64,000 nucleotides of DNA from an uncultured Alistipes sp. (GCA_947623965.1 CANQIF010000003.1:162493-226492); one strand, 5' to 3'; positions 24,793 to 34,213 are shown, numbered from the stretch's first letter. The notes: generated from the sequence alone by a model not told the origin. A program made the numbers and translations.

Positions 24793-26652
24793 CTATCTTT
24801 TTTTCGGTTTGCGGAATGGGACCGCCTTATGGTTGCTGCGTGCCGCCGGGCCCTGGCCGTGAGCAGCATCCCCTCTCCCGGGCTTCCAGGCCGCGCCCGG
24901 CCGGCCCGTCTTCGTGCGGCGTTCGGCCCCGGCCGCACCCCGGCAGGGAGGCGTGGCGAAGAACCAGCTCTTCTGCCGGCGCTTTTCCTCCTGCGAGCGG
25001 GCGACGTAGACCTTCTCGTGCGTGTAGGGATTCTCGCCCGTCCAGAACATCACCGACGAGAGGGTCATCGGCGTGGGGGTGAGGTCCTGCACCTGCTCGA
25101 GGGTGAAGTGCAGCTTGCCGAGCACCTTCTCCGAGAGGGCCCGCATGTCGTGCTCCGTGCAGCCCGGATGCGAGGAGATGAAGTAGGGGATCAGCTGGTA
25201 GGGCAGCCCCTCGCGGCAGCAGATGGCGTGGAAATCGGCGTTGAGCTGCTCGAAAAGGGCGAAGGGGGGCTTGCGCATCAGCTGCAGCACCCGCTCCTCG
25301 GTGTGCTCTGGGGCCACCTTCAGCCGTCCCGAGGTGTGGTGGCGGAGCACCGTCTCGAGGTAGGGCGAATCGTCGAAGAGGTCGTAGCGGATGCCGCTGC
25401 CGATGAAAGCTTTCCGGATCCCCTTCACGGCGCGGATCTTCTCGTAGAGGGCCAGCAGCGGCCGGTGGTCGTTGTCGAGGTTGGGGCAGCGCTTCGGATG
25501 GAGGCACGAGGGGCGCCGGCACCGTTCGCAGAGCGTCCGGTCGCGGCCGCCCATGCGGTACATGTTGGCCGAGGGGGCCCCGATGTCCGAGAGGCAGCCC
25601 CGGAAGCCGGGCATCGCGGCGATGCGCTGCACCTCGGCGAGGATCGACCGCTCGCTGCGCGACTGGATGAACTTGCCCTGGTGGGCCGAGATGGTGCAGA
25701 AGGAGCAGCCGCCGAAGCAGCCGCGGTGGATGTTGACCGAGTATTTGATCATCTCCCAGGCGGGAATCGGCCCCCGGCCCGCGTAGCGCGGGTGCGGCGC
25801 CCGCTCGTAGGGGAGGTCGAACGAGCGGTCGAGCTCCTCGGTCGTGAGGGGCTCCCCGGGCGGATTGACCACCACGAAGCGGCCCTCCGCCTCCTCGACG
25901 AGCGTCGCCGTGGGGCGGAGCAGGTTGCTCTGGGTCTCGATCACGGTGAAGTTCTCGCCGAAGGCCTCCTTCGACCGGCAGCACTCCTCGAAGGAGTGGA
26001 GGCGGATCGTCTCCGCCGGGTCGAGCCGGTCGACGCAGGCGGCGTCGGCGAGGTAGGCGACCTGCGGGAGGCGGCGCAGCAGCTTGGCGTTGTAGCCGTT
26101 GCGGAGCGTGCGGGCGATCTGCGGAATCGTGCGGTCGCCCATGCCGTAGCTCAGCAGATCGGCGCCCGAGGTCAGCAGGAGCGAGGGGTGGAGCGAGTCG
26201 CTCCAGTAGTCGTAGTGGGTCAGACGCCGCAGTGAAGCCTCGATGCCGCCGATGACGACCGGCACGTGCGGAAAGAGCCGTTTGAGAATCTGCGTGTAGA
26301 CCGTCACGGCCCGGTCGGGGCGGAACCCCGCGGCGCCGCCCGCCGTGTAGGCGTCGTCGTGGCGCAGCCGGAGGTTGGCCGTATAGTGGTTGACCATCGA
26401 ATCCATCGCCCCCGCCGTCACGCCGAAGAAGAGCCGCGGCTCGCCGAGCTTCGTGAAGTCGCGCAGGTCGTCGCGCCAGTTGGGCTGCGGGACGATCGCC
26501 ACGCGCCACCCCTCGGCCTCCAACAGCCGGCCCAGCACGGCCGCCCCGAAGGCGGGGTGGTCGATGTAGGCGTCGCCCGTGAAGAGAATCACATCCAATC
26601 GGTCCCAGCCGCGGGCGCGGACCTCCTTGAGGGTTGTCGGAAGAAAAGACAT
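24793..26652 (-). CDS. YgiQ-family radical SAM protein
   Basis: 619 residues; the family (UPF0313/YgiQ) is widespread but its substrate is unknown. The radical SAM cluster motif is plain, C-x3-C-x2-C in NIHRGCFGGCSFCTISAHQG, where the cysteines hold the 4Fe-4S cluster that cleaves SAM. The N-terminal half has family blocks RGWDRLDVILFTGDAYIDHP, PVVIGGIEASLRR and DYWSD. The C-terminal tail from about residue 560 is basic and low-complexity (ending FRKPKKR). It is the last gene of a minus-strand run (tgt, LptF/G, PASTA, RluD type, this gene), with only 13 bp separating it from the RluD-type stop. Confidence 0.88.
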   Translation of the reverse strand: MSFLPTTLKEVRARGWDRLDVILFTGDAYIDHPAFGAAVLGRLLEAEGWRVAIVPQPNWRDDLRDFTKLGEPRLFFGVTAGAMDSMVNHYTANLRLRHDDAYTAGGAAGFRPDRAVTVYTQILKRLFPHVPVVIGGIEASLRRLTHYDYWSDSLHPSLLLTSGADLLSYGMGDRTIPQIARTLRNGYNAKLLRRLPQVAYLADAACVDRLDPAETIRLHSFEECCRSKEAFGENFTVIETQSNLLRPTATLVEEAEGRFVVVNPPGEPLTTEELDRSFDLPYERAPHPRYAGRGPIPAWEMIKYSVNIHRGCFGGCSFCTISAHQGKFIQSRSERSILAEVQRIAAMPGFRGCLSDIGAPSANMYRMGGRDRTLCERCRRPSCLHPKRCPNLDNDHRPLLALYEKIRAVKGIRKAFIGSGIRYDLFDDSPYLETVLRHHTSGRLKVAPEHTEERVLQLMRKPPFALFEQLNADFHAICCREGLPYQLIPYFISSHPGCTEHDMRALSEKVLGKLHFTLEQVQDLTPTPMTLSSVMFWTGENPYTHEKVYVARSQEEKRRQKSWFFATPPCRGAAGAERRTKTGRPGAAWKPGRGDAAHGQGPAARSNHKAVPFRKPKKR

Positions 26653-26665
26653 CTGCCTGGCGAAA

Positions 26666-27961
26666 TTAGGAATCGAAGTCGTCGAACGTATCCGTTGCGG
26701 CGGTATAGGTGTCCCAGCGGGCCAGCACGGCGCGGAAGTCGTCGGGCAGCTCGCTGTCGAAGCGCATCTCGCGGCCGGTCGTCGGGTGGACGAAGCCGAG
26801 CGAACGGGCGTGCAGCGCCTGCCGCGGCATGAGGGCGAAGCAGTTCTCGATGAACTTCCGGTACTTGGCGAAGGTCGTCCCCTTCAGGATGCGGTCGCCG
26901 CCGTAGCGGGCGTCGTTGAAGAGCGGGTGCCCCTGCCAGGCGAGGTGGACGCGGATCTGGTGCGTGCGGCCCGTCTCCAACCGGCACTCGATGAGCGTCA
27001 CATAGCCGTAGCGGCGCAGCACGCGCCAGTGCGTCACGGCGTGCTTGCCCTGCGAACCGTCCTCGTAGACGTACATCTTCTGGCGGTCGCGCGGCGAGCG
27101 GCCGATGTGGCCCGTGATGGTCCCCTCGTCCGCGTCGAAGTCGCCCCAGACGAGCGCCACGTAGCGGCGGTGGATCGTGTGGTCGAAGAACTGCTTGGCG
27201 AGCCGGGCGTGGGCCGTCTCGTTCTTGGCGATCACGAGGAGCCCCGACGTGTCCTTGTCGATGCGGTGCACCAACCCCGCGCGCGCCTCCCCGTCGGCCG
27301 CCTCGCCTCCGCCGCCGAGGTGGTGGAGCAGGGCGTTGACCAGGGTGCCGTCGTGGTTGCCCACCCCCGGGTGGACCACCATGCCGGCGGGCTTGTTCAC
27401 GAGGAGCAGGTCGTCGTCCTCATAGGGAATGTCGAGCGGAATGGGCTGCGCGACGAGCGTGCGGTCGCGCCGCGGGTAGGGCATCACGACCTGGATCCGG
27501 TCGAGCGGCTTCACCTTGTAGCTCGACTTCGAGGGGCGGCCGTTCACCAACACGTTGCCCGAGTCGATCGCCGCCTGGATGCGGTTGCGCGACGAATGCT
27601 CCATGCGCACCTTGAGGAACTTGTCGAGCCGGATCGGGGTCTGGCCCCGGTCGGCCGCAACGGCGAAGTGCTCGTAAAGCCCCGCCTCCTCGTCGTCGTC
27701 CTCCTCGGCGGCCGCGGCTTCGTCATCCTCGATGATGCCGGCCTCGATGTCGCCGGCCGCGGCTTCGTCCTCGGACGCCGCCCCGCCGGCCTCGTCGACC
27801 TCCTCGAAATCGGGGGCGGCCGCCGCCTCGCCGTCCTCCTCGATCTCATCCTCCGGCCGCTCCGCCGCATTGGCGCACACCGCATCGGCGGGGGTCTGCG
27901 CCTCCCCGCCGGCCGGCTGCAGCTGCAGCTTCTCCTCCTCTTCCATGCGCTCCGCGGTCAT
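26666..27961 (-). CDS. RluA/RluD-family rRNA pseudouridine synthase with acidic N-terminal tail
   Basis: 431 residues. An S4 RNA-binding domain (about 110-165, RLDKFLKVRM...SGNVLVNGRPSK) is followed by the RluA catalytic domain with the key HRIDKDTSGLLV motif (catalytic Asp) and GRTHQIRVHLAWQGHPL. It converts uridines of 23S rRNA to pseudouridine; RluD type is likely, but the exact site is not inferable. The first 105 or so residues are an extreme Glu/Asp/Ala-rich tail (runs of EEDDDEE and AAAAEEDDD), probably disordered. No better in-frame ATG exists before the S4 domain. It lies 12 bp after the PASTA gene. Confidence 0.88.
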   Translation of the reverse strand: MTAERMEEEEKLQLQPAGGEAQTPADAVCANAAERPEDEIEEDGEAAAAPDFEEVDEAGGAASEDEAAAGDIEAGIIEDDEAAAAEEDDDEEAGLYEHFAVAADRGQTPIRLDKFLKVRMEHSSRNRIQAAIDSGNVLVNGRPSKSSYKVKPLDRIQVVMPYPRRDRTLVAQPIPLDIPYEDDDLLLVNKPAGMVVHPGVGNHDGTLVNALLHHLGGGGEAADGEARAGLVHRIDKDTSGLLVIAKNETAHARLAKQFFDHTIHRRYVALVWGDFDADEGTITGHIGRSPRDRQKMYVYEDGSQGKHAVTHWRVLRRYGYVTLIECRLETGRTHQIRVHLAWQGHPLFNDARYGGDRILKGTTFAKYRKFIENCFALMPRQALHARSLGFVHPTTGREMRFDSELPDDFRAVLARWDTYTAATDTFDDFDS

Positions 27962-27973
27962 CCTCTCTTCGTG

Positions 27974-28951
27974 CTATTCGAAAAATTCATCGGCCGGGCC
28001 GTTCGCCGCATCGGCTGCCGCCGCCGGCTCCGCACTCCGCTGTTCGAGCGCCGCGCGGGCCAGCGAGTCGGCCCGCTCCTCCTCGGCGCGGAGCCGCTCC
28101 TCGGCCGCCGTGCGCGCCAGCTTCTCCGCCGCCTCGCGCTCGCGCTGCACCGCCTCGCGGTCGAGCGTCAGGTGCAGGGCGACCGCCGTGCCGAGCAGCG
28201 CCGCATGTTCGGCGCCGATCTCCTGGCGGCTGACGCAGGCCTCCTTGCGGTTGAGCAGGTCGATCCCCTCGTCGAAGGTGATCCGCCCCACGTTGAGGCC
28301 CGACTCCCACAGGCGCCCCTTCGCCTCGTGCAGCCGAAGGCCGATGAGCTGCGGCACGGCGGTCGTGTTCTTCGTCGGCTCGGCCCCCACGTGGAGCGTG
28401 ATGCCCGACCCGATCTCGGCCTCGAGCTTGTTGCCCGGACGGATCGAGTCGCCCTCGAAGAACTCGGCCAGCACGTAGTTGGTCGCCATGTCGGGGCGGT
28501 AGACCAGTTCGGCGATCTCCAGCCCGGCGATCTCGAGCATGTTCTTCGCCTGCCGCAGCGAGCGCTCCGCCACGTAGGGGATCGGCACGCGCTTCTGGCG
28601 GAAGGAGTTGATCGTGATGTAGACGGTGCGGCCCGGCTTCACCTCGACCCCCTCCTTCGGGAGCTGGTCGAGAACCGTGCCCCCTTCGTAGGCGGGAACG
28701 AACAGCGAGTCGTTGATGTGCAGCTTCAGGTCGTTTTTCGCGGCCAACCGTTCGGCGTCGGCCAGGCGGATGCCCGCCAGGTCGGGAACCGTGCGGCGGG
28801 CGCCGTGGCGCGTGCCGAGCTGCATGAGCAGGTGGGCGGCGAGGGCCAGCGCCAGCAACAGCGCGGCGATGGCCAGCAGGTTCATCGCCAGCCGGTTGCG
28901 GCGGAGCTTCGACCGGAACGAAGCCTCGTGTGCGGTATTCTTCATCATCAT
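27974..28951 (-). CDS. membrane-anchored PASTA-domain protein
   Basis: 325 residues. A basic N-terminus and one membrane helix (about 22-45, LAMNLLAIAALLLALALAAHLL) precede three PASTA repeats in the periplasm (TVPDLAGIRLADAERLA..., PIPYVAERSLRQAKNMLEIAG..., AVPQLIGLRLHEAKGRLWESG...). The C-terminus is an Ala/Glu/Arg-rich coiled-coil-like tail. PASTA domains bind peptidoglycan fragments. Here they are not attached to a kinase, a layout common in Bacteroidetes. Start may be any of three tandem ATGs (28951, 28948, 28945). Its position between LptF/G and an RluD-type gene suggests an operon but not a specific job. Confidence 0.85.
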   Translation of the reverse strand: MMMKNTAHEASFRSKLRRNRLAMNLLAIAALLLALALAAHLLMQLGTRHGARRTVPDLAGIRLADAERLAAKNDLKLHINDSLFVPAYEGGTVLDQLPKEGVEVKPGRTVYITINSFRQKRVPIPYVAERSLRQAKNMLEIAGLEIAELVYRPDMATNYVLAEFFEGDSIRPGNKLEAEIGSGITLHVGAEPTKNTTAVPQLIGLRLHEAKGRLWESGLNVGRITFDEGIDLLNRKEACVSRQEIGAEHAALLGTAVALHLTLDREAVQREREAAEKLARTAAEERLRAEEERADSLARAALEQRSAEPAAAADAANGPADEFFE

Positions 28952-29014
28952 GGTTGCGATGCGTTTTTTCGGTTTTCGGGGTTTCTGCCGCCGCCCTCTC
29001 CGGCGCCGGCAGCG

Positions 29015-30160
29015 CTACTTCGGCGCCTTGCGGTAGAGGTAGACGGCGATCAGAAGGTAGATCAGGTTGGGCAGCCAGATCGCCAGTCCGGGGGGCAGCG
29101 AACCGCTCTTGGCGAACTCCTCGAAGAAGCGGTAGAAGAGGATGTACGAGAAGCAGAGCGCGATGCCGATGCCGATGTGCAGCCCCGTGCCGCCGCGCAC
29201 CTTGCGCGAGGAGAGCGAGACGCCGATGAGCGTCAGGATGAAGGTGCCGATCGGGTAGGCGTAGCGGGCGTGGCGCTCGACCTCGATGAGGTTGATCTCG
29301 TCGGAGCCCTTGGCGCGCTGCTGCCGGAGAAAGTCGTTGAGGGCGTGGATGTTCATCGTCTTGATGAGTTCGTTCACGCGTCCCAGCTCGGCCTCGTCGA
29401 GGTTGATGAGCGTGTCGAGGTTGCGGTATTGGGTGAAGGTCTCGACTTCGAGCGAGTCGAACGACCGCGTGGTGTAGCGCGGGGCCGACCAGCGCTTCGT
29501 CTCGGGGTCGAACGTGACGTCGGCCGCCTCGAGCGAGCAGACCATCGTGCCGCCGTCGTAGCGTTCGAGGGCGAAGAACGAGGCGTGCTGCGAGGAGCTC
29601 TGGTAGCCGCGGATGTAGGCGAAGACGCCGGGTTCGATCTGGCGGTAGATGTGGCGGTCGAACTGCACGTTGTGTTTGCGCTTGATGTACTGCGATTCGA
29701 AGCGGACGATCTTCTGCTGCGAAATGGGGATGACCCAGAGGTTGAGCGCGAGCGAGAAGGTGCCGATGAAGAGCGCCCCGAGGAAGTAGGGCCACATGAG
29801 GCGCCGGAACGACATGCCGCCCGAGAGCATCGCCACGATCTCGGTCTGGTAGGCCAGCTTCGAGGTGAAGAAGATGCAGGCGATGAAGGTGAAGAGGCCG
29901 CAGAACTGGTTGGCGAAGTAGGGCATGAAGTTCAGGTAGTAGTCGAAGATCACCTTCGACACGGGGGCGTGCAGCTCGGTGAAGTCGTCGATCTTCTCGA
30001 CGTAGTCGAAGAGGACGACGATCACGATGATCATGGCGATGGCGAAGAAGTAGGTCGTCAGAAACTTCACCAGGATGTAGCGGTCCAGGATCTTGAATCC
30101 CGGAAAGCCGAACTTCGGTATCTTGCCCTGCGGCGTCTGTTCCTGCGGTGTCTGTTCCAT
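29015..30160 (-). CDS. LptF/LptG-family LPS export permease
   Basis: 381 residues of the YjgP/YjgQ family. LptF and LptG form the membrane part of the ABC exporter that extracts lipopolysaccharide from the inner membrane. Two N-terminal membrane helices (ILVKFLTTYFFAIAMIIVIVVLFDYVEK; FANQFCGLFTFIACIFFTSKLAYQ) flank the conserved EIVAMLSGGMSFRRLMWPY cytoplasmic helix. A periplasmic jellyroll segment follows, then three C-terminal helices. The start at 30160 (MEQTPQEQ) is 11 bp past the tgt stop; the frame stays open far upstream through tgt, which is a shadow. Whether it is LptF or LptG is not certain. Confidence 0.87.
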   Translation of the reverse strand: MEQTPQEQTPQGKIPKFGFPGFKILDRYILVKFLTTYFFAIAMIIVIVVLFDYVEKIDDFTELHAPVSKVIFDYYLNFMPYFANQFCGLFTFIACIFFTSKLAYQTEIVAMLSGGMSFRRLMWPYFLGALFIGTFSLALNLWVIPISQQKIVRFESQYIKRKHNVQFDRHIYRQIEPGVFAYIRGYQSSSQHASFFALERYDGGTMVCSLEAADVTFDPETKRWSAPRYTTRSFDSLEVETFTQYRNLDTLINLDEAELGRVNELIKTMNIHALNDFLRQQRAKGSDEINLIEVERHARYAYPIGTFILTLIGVSLSSRKVRGGTGLHIGIGIALCFSYILFYRFFEEFAKSGSLPPGLAIWLPNLIYLLIAVYLYRKAPK

Positions 30161-30171
30161 ACCGGCGCGGA

Positions 30172-31308
30172 TTAAAGTCGTTGGGTGAGCTTCGGCACGA
30201 TGCGCTCCTTCCATTCGCGGAAGTCGCCCGCCGCGATCCGTTCGCGGGCCGTGCGCACGAGCCGCAGGTAGAAGGCGAGGTTGTGCAGCGAGGCGATCTC
30301 GGCGGCGAGCATCTCGCCGCAGGCGCTGAGGTGGTGCAGGTAGGCTTTCGAGTAGAGACGGTCCACGAAAGCGGTGCCCTCGGGGTCGATCGGCGAGAAG
30401 TCGGCCTCCCACTTGCGGTTGCGGATGTTGATGATCCCCTCGGCGGTGAAGAGCTGGCCGTTGCGGCCGTTGCGGGTGGGCATCACGCAGTCGAACATAT
30501 CCACGCCGCGGTCGATCCCCTCGAGGATGTTGACGGGGGTGCCGACCCCCATGAGGTAGCGGGGGCGGTTCTCGGGGAGGATGGCGTTGACCACCTCGAT
30601 CATCCCGTACATCGTCTCGGTGGGTTCGCCCACCGCCAGGCCGCCGATGGCGTAGCCGTCGGCATCGTACTGCAGAACGTTCTCGGCGGCGCGGGCGCGG
30701 AGGTCGGCATAGGCGCACCCCTGCACGATGGGAAAGAGGGCCTGGTAGTGGCCGTACTTGGGGGCGGTCTGCCGGTAGCGGTCGAAGCAGCGGTCGAGCC
30801 AGCGCTCGGTGAGGGCCAGCGAGCGGGCGGCGTAGTCGTAGGGGGCGTCGCCGGGGGGGCATTCGTCGAAAGCCATCATGATGTCGGCGCCGATCGTCCG
30901 CTCGGTGTCGATGACGCTCTCGGGGGTGAAGAGGTGCTTCGAGCCGTCGATGTGCGAGCGGAAGTGGCATCCCTCCTCCTCGAGCTTGCGGCAGGCGGCT
31001 AATGAGAAGACCTGGAAGCCGCCGCTGTCGGTCAGCATCGGGCCCTCCCAGGTCGAGAAGCGGTGCACGCCCCCCGCCTGTTCGATGATCCGCATGCCGG
31101 GGCGGAGGTAGAGGTGGTAGGTGTTGGCCAGGATGATCTCGGCTCGGACCTCGTCGCGCACGTCGCGGTGAAAGAGCCCCTTGACCGTGGCGGCCGTGCC
31201 GACGGGCATGAAGATGGGGGTGCGGATCGTGCCGTGGTCGGTCACGAGGAGGCCTGCCCGCGCCTTCGAGGCGGGGGCTGTCCGTTCTATGGTGAATCGC
31301 AAACTCAT
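30172..31308 (-). CDS. tgt: tRNA-guanine transglycosylase (queuosine synthesis)
   Basis: 378 residues. It swaps guanine 34 of Asn/Asp/His/Tyr tRNAs for a queuine precursor. Motifs: TPIFMPVGTAATVKG, ILANTYHLYLRPG, base-binding LTDSGGFQVFSL (Asp94) and nucleophile Asp273 in MFDCVMPTRNGRNG. Where the textbook enzyme has the zinc ligands C-x-C-x2-C, this protein has G311, A313 and D316 (DPEGTAFVDRLYSKAYL), although the fourth ligand His342 (SLHNLAFY) remains. The start at 31308 (MSLRF) is fixed by a TAnnTTTG box only 9 nt upstream. First gene of a five-gene run. Confidence 0.92.
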   Translation of the reverse strand: MSLRFTIERTAPASKARAGLLVTDHGTIRTPIFMPVGTAATVKGLFHRDVRDEVRAEIILANTYHLYLRPGMRIIEQAGGVHRFSTWEGPMLTDSGGFQVFSLAACRKLEEEGCHFRSHIDGSKHLFTPESVIDTERTIGADIMMAFDECPPGDAPYDYAARSLALTERWLDRCFDRYRQTAPKYGHYQALFPIVQGCAYADLRARAAENVLQYDADGYAIGGLAVGEPTETMYGMIEVVNAILPENRPRYLMGVGTPVNILEGIDRGVDMFDCVMPTRNGRNGQLFTAEGIINIRNRKWEADFSPIDPEGTAFVDRLYSKAYLHHLSACGEMLAAEIASLHNLAFYLRLVRTARERIAAGDFREWKERIVPKLTQRL

Positions 31309-31317
31309 ATCGCCCCG

Positions 31318-31325
31318 CAAAAATA
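31318..31325 (-). promoter_or_regulatory. -7 promoter box of the tgt operon
   Basis: TATTTTTG on the minus strand ends 9 nt before the ATG, so the transcript should start within a few bases of the start codon. Confidence 0.65.
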
Positions 31326-31378
31326 GGGAAAAATAATGGGAAATCAAAGGCGGGAGCAGCCTCGGCCTTTGGCTGCGA

Positions 31379-31838
31379 CTGCTCCCGCAAATTCAAAATT
31401 CAAAATTCAAAATTAAATTGGTTTGTTGGGGCACAATTGGGTTTATTCTCAGTTCGGGACGCAGCTTGCGAAGGACGTGCGAGCGGACTTGCGGACGCGA
31501 GTGCGGGCCTTCGCGGGGCGAAGCTGCGGCCCGCTGCGCCCTTGCGGGTACAAATTCAAGATTCAGAATTCAATATTCAAAATTAGCTGTGGCGTCGAAT
31601 TATCTCGGGACTTGCCCGCAGCCGAGCGGTGGGCTTGCACGAGCGGACCTGCGGGACGCGAATTGCAGCCCTCCGCCCGGGGGCGGCTGCGGGCTGCTGC
31701 AGCCTTTGCAAGGCTGCAATTAAAAATGATAAAATGAAGAATTAAAAATGATCCCCGGGCTGCAGCCTGCGGAGTGCTCGCAAGTTCAGGTACGAACTGC
31801 GGGCCTTCTCCGCCCCAGCCTGCGACCGGCCCTCCTTT
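31379..31838. repeat. structured intergenic repeats, cluster 3 (minus-strand A, B, A)
   Basis: This fills the 671-bp divergent gap between tgt and the phosphate transporter. AT leads lie at 31390-31415 and 31551-31586. Minus-strand type A at about 31453-31548 uses the CTT/AAG variant of the outer arms (GCAGCTT with AAGCTGC). Minus-strand B at 31616-31712 has cap GCAGCCT-TGCA-AAGGCTGC and arms ending CGGCTGCGGG. A third, partial A is at 31749-31823 without a clear cap. This is one of the few clusters between divergent genes, yet it leaves both promoters outside. Confidence 0.75.
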
Positions 31839-31940
31839 CCCCGCAGCCCCTCCCCTGTTTTTATTGTTTCGAAAACGTTAAGTCTATGTTACCTCTTTGT
31901 TAAGTTTTGTCCGCGGCGGCGGTCGAGGGGGATTTTCGAT

Positions 31941-31948
31941 TAACTTTG
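31941..31948 (+). promoter_or_regulatory. -7 promoter box of the PiT operon
   Basis: TAACTTTG matches TAnnTTTG, 31 nt before the ATG at 31980. Confidence 0.6.
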
Positions 31949-31979
31949 TGTCGCTTCCGGGCAGAAAAATCCATCTCGT

Positions 31980-34208
31980 ATGAGTGAAATCTATACTGTT
32001 ATTGTGGTGATTCTGGGCATCCTGGCCGTCTCGGGCCTCTTTGTCGGAGTGACCAACGACGCCGTGAACTTCCTCAATTCCGCCATCGGCTCGAAGGCCG
32101 CCCCCATGCGGACGATCCTCGCTGTCGCCTCGGTCGGCATCATCATCGGCGTCCTCACCTCCAGCGGCATGATGGAGGTGGCGCGCAGCGGCATGTTCAA
32201 CCCCGGGCTCTTCACCTTTCACGAGGTGATGATGCTCTACCTCGGCGTCATGTTCGCCAACATCATCCTGCTGGACCTCTACAACTCGCTGGGGCTGCCC
32301 ACCTCGACCACCGTCTCGCTCATCTTCTGTCTGCTCGGCTCGGCCATCGCCGTCTCGATCTTCAAGATCTCCAACGACCCGGCCCTCGTCCTCGGCTCGC
32401 TCGGCGACTTCATCAACACCTCCCGCGCCCTGGGTATCGTCTCGGCGATCCTGCTCTCGGTCGTGATCGCCTTCACCTGCGGCTCGATCGCCATGTACAT
32501 CTCGCGGGCGATCTTCTCGTTCCGCTACACCGCCATGCTGCGCCGTCTGGGCGCCCTCTGGTGCGGGGCCTCCCTTACGGCGATCATCTACTTCGCCCTC
32601 TTCAAAGGCCTTAAGTCGCTCCTTGCGGACCACCCCGCCGTCCTCTGGATCAACGACCATTTGCTGCTCTCGCTCGCCCTCTGCTGGATCGTCTGCTCGC
32701 TGGTGCTCCGTTTCATCCAGCTTTTCAAGGTCAACATCCTCCGCATCACGATCCTCTCGGGTACCTTCGCCCTGGCCCTCGCCTTCGCCGGCAACGACCT
32801 GGTGAACTTCATCGGTGTGCCGGTCGCCGGCTTCGACTCGTTCCGCATCGCCCGCGCCGCCGGCGATTCGTCGATGCTCATGGGGGCCCTCAACGAAAAC
32901 ATCCCCGCCAGCCTGCCGATCCTTCTCACGGCGGGCGCCCTCATGCTCGTGACGCTCTGGACCTCGAACAAGGCGATGCACGTCACCGAAACCGAGCTCA
33001 AGCTCGCGTCGCAGGATGATTCGACCCCCCAGTACAACAACTCGTCGGTCTTCTCGCGGACCATCGTGCGCATGGCCGTGCAGATCAACTCGGCCTTCGA
33101 ACGGGTCGTCCCCGCCTCGCTCCGCCGCCGGATCGAGCGCCGCTTCGAATTCGAGGACATCGAACACAGCGGCGCCCCGTTCGACATGGTCCGCGCCACG
33201 GTCAACCTGACCACCTCGGCCCTGCTCATTGCGCTGGCCACCTCGCTCAAACTCCCCCTCTCGACCACCTACGTCTGTTTCATGGTGGCCATGGGTTCGT
33301 CGCTCGCCGACCGCGCCTGGGGCCGCGAGAGCGCCGTCTACCGCATCTCGGGCGTGATGACCGTCGTCATGGGGTGGTTCGTCACCGCCCTCGGCGGCTT
33401 CCTCATCGCCTTCGTCGTGGGGCTCGTGCTCATCTACGGCGGGATCGCCGCTTTCGTCGTCGTGACGATCCTCTGCGGCTACATGTTGATTCACAGCAAC
33501 TTCATGAAGAAAAAGGAGGAGGAGCACGCCGATGCCGCCACGGAGACGACCGAAGATGTGATCCGCTCGCTGCGCGAGGAGGTCGAACACACGATGCTGC
33601 GCGCCACGAAGATCTACGACCGCACGCTGATCGCCACCATGCGCGAGAACCGCAGCGAGCTGCAGGCGATGGTCAAGGAGGCCAACAGCCTCTTCTACCA
33701 CTCGCGCGACCGCAAATACACCCTCATGCCGACCCTCAAGAAGCTGCAGCACGTCGATATTTACGCCGCCCATTACTACGTGCAGGTGGTCGATTACCTC
33801 AACGAGGTGACGAAGGCGCTGCTGCACATCGCCCGCCCCGCCTTCGACCACATCGACAACAGCCACGAGGGTTTTTCGGCCGATGAAACGCGCGACCTGA
33901 TGGCGATCAACGACGACGTGGAGGTGATCAACCGCTCGATCAACCGGATGCTTCGCGAGGGGGATTTCTCGGAGCTCGAATCGGTGCTCTCGATGCGCGA
34001 CGACCTTTTCGAGCGGATCTCGGAGGCGATGCTGGCCGAGCTCTCGCGCATCGACGCCTCGAAGACCAACACGCGCGCCTCGATGCTCTACCTCACGATT
34101 CTTTCGGAGACGAAGAACATGGTGCTGCAGTCGCGCAACCTGCTCAAGTCGCAGGAGTATTTCCTCAAGCACCGCGAGCAGCAGCCCGAAAAAGTCTGGA
34201 TTAAATAA
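31980..34208 (+). CDS. PiT-family inorganic phosphate transporter fused to a PhoU-like domain
   Basis: 742 residues. The N-terminal two thirds is a PiT/PHO4 permease of about ten membrane helices with the duplicated signature GxxNDxxN (FVGVTNDAVNFLNS near residue 25 and FAGNDLVNFIGVP near 270). The loop between the halves holds the second PD-like repeat (LKLPLSTTYVCFMVAMGSSL). The C-terminal 220 residues (from about 525, EDVIRSLREEVEHTMLRA) form helical bundles like the PhoU/DUF47 proteins that regulate PiT carriers. Here carrier and regulator appear joined in one chain. It imports phosphate with H+ or a cation. The next gene starts 5 bp later, so it heads a three-gene unit. Confidence 0.88.
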   Translation: MSEIYTVIVVILGILAVSGLFVGVTNDAVNFLNSAIGSKAAPMRTILAVASVGIIIGVLTSSGMMEVARSGMFNPGLFTFHEVMMLYLGVMFANIILLDLYNSLGLPTSTTVSLIFCLLGSAIAVSIFKISNDPALVLGSLGDFINTSRALGIVSAILLSVVIAFTCGSIAMYISRAIFSFRYTAMLRRLGALWCGASLTAIIYFALFKGLKSLLADHPAVLWINDHLLLSLALCWIVCSLVLRFIQLFKVNILRITILSGTFALALAFAGNDLVNFIGVPVAGFDSFRIARAAGDSSMLMGALNENIPASLPILLTAGALMLVTLWTSNKAMHVTETELKLASQDDSTPQYNNSSVFSRTIVRMAVQINSAFERVVPASLRRRIERRFEFEDIEHSGAPFDMVRATVNLTTSALLIALATSLKLPLSTTYVCFMVAMGSSLADRAWGRESAVYRISGVMTVVMGWFVTALGGFLIAFVVGLVLIYGGIAAFVVVTILCGYMLIHSNFMKKKEEEHADAATETTEDVIRSLREEVEHTMLRATKIYDRTLIATMRENRSELQAMVKEANSLFYHSRDRKYTLMPTLKKLQHVDIYAAHYYVQVVDYLNEVTKALLHIARPAFDHIDNSHEGFSADETRDLMAINDDVEVINRSINRMLREGDFSELESVLSMRDDLFERISEAMLAELSRIDASKTNTRASMLYLTILSETKNMVLQSRNLLKSQEYFLKHREQQPEKVWIK

Positions 34209-34213
34209 AAAGT

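Noticed and set aside
29015..31396. Fusion of a large upstream region to the LptF/G permease
   Set aside because: The upstream part of the frame is a shadow of tgt; the permease has its own ATG at 30160 right after the tgt stop.
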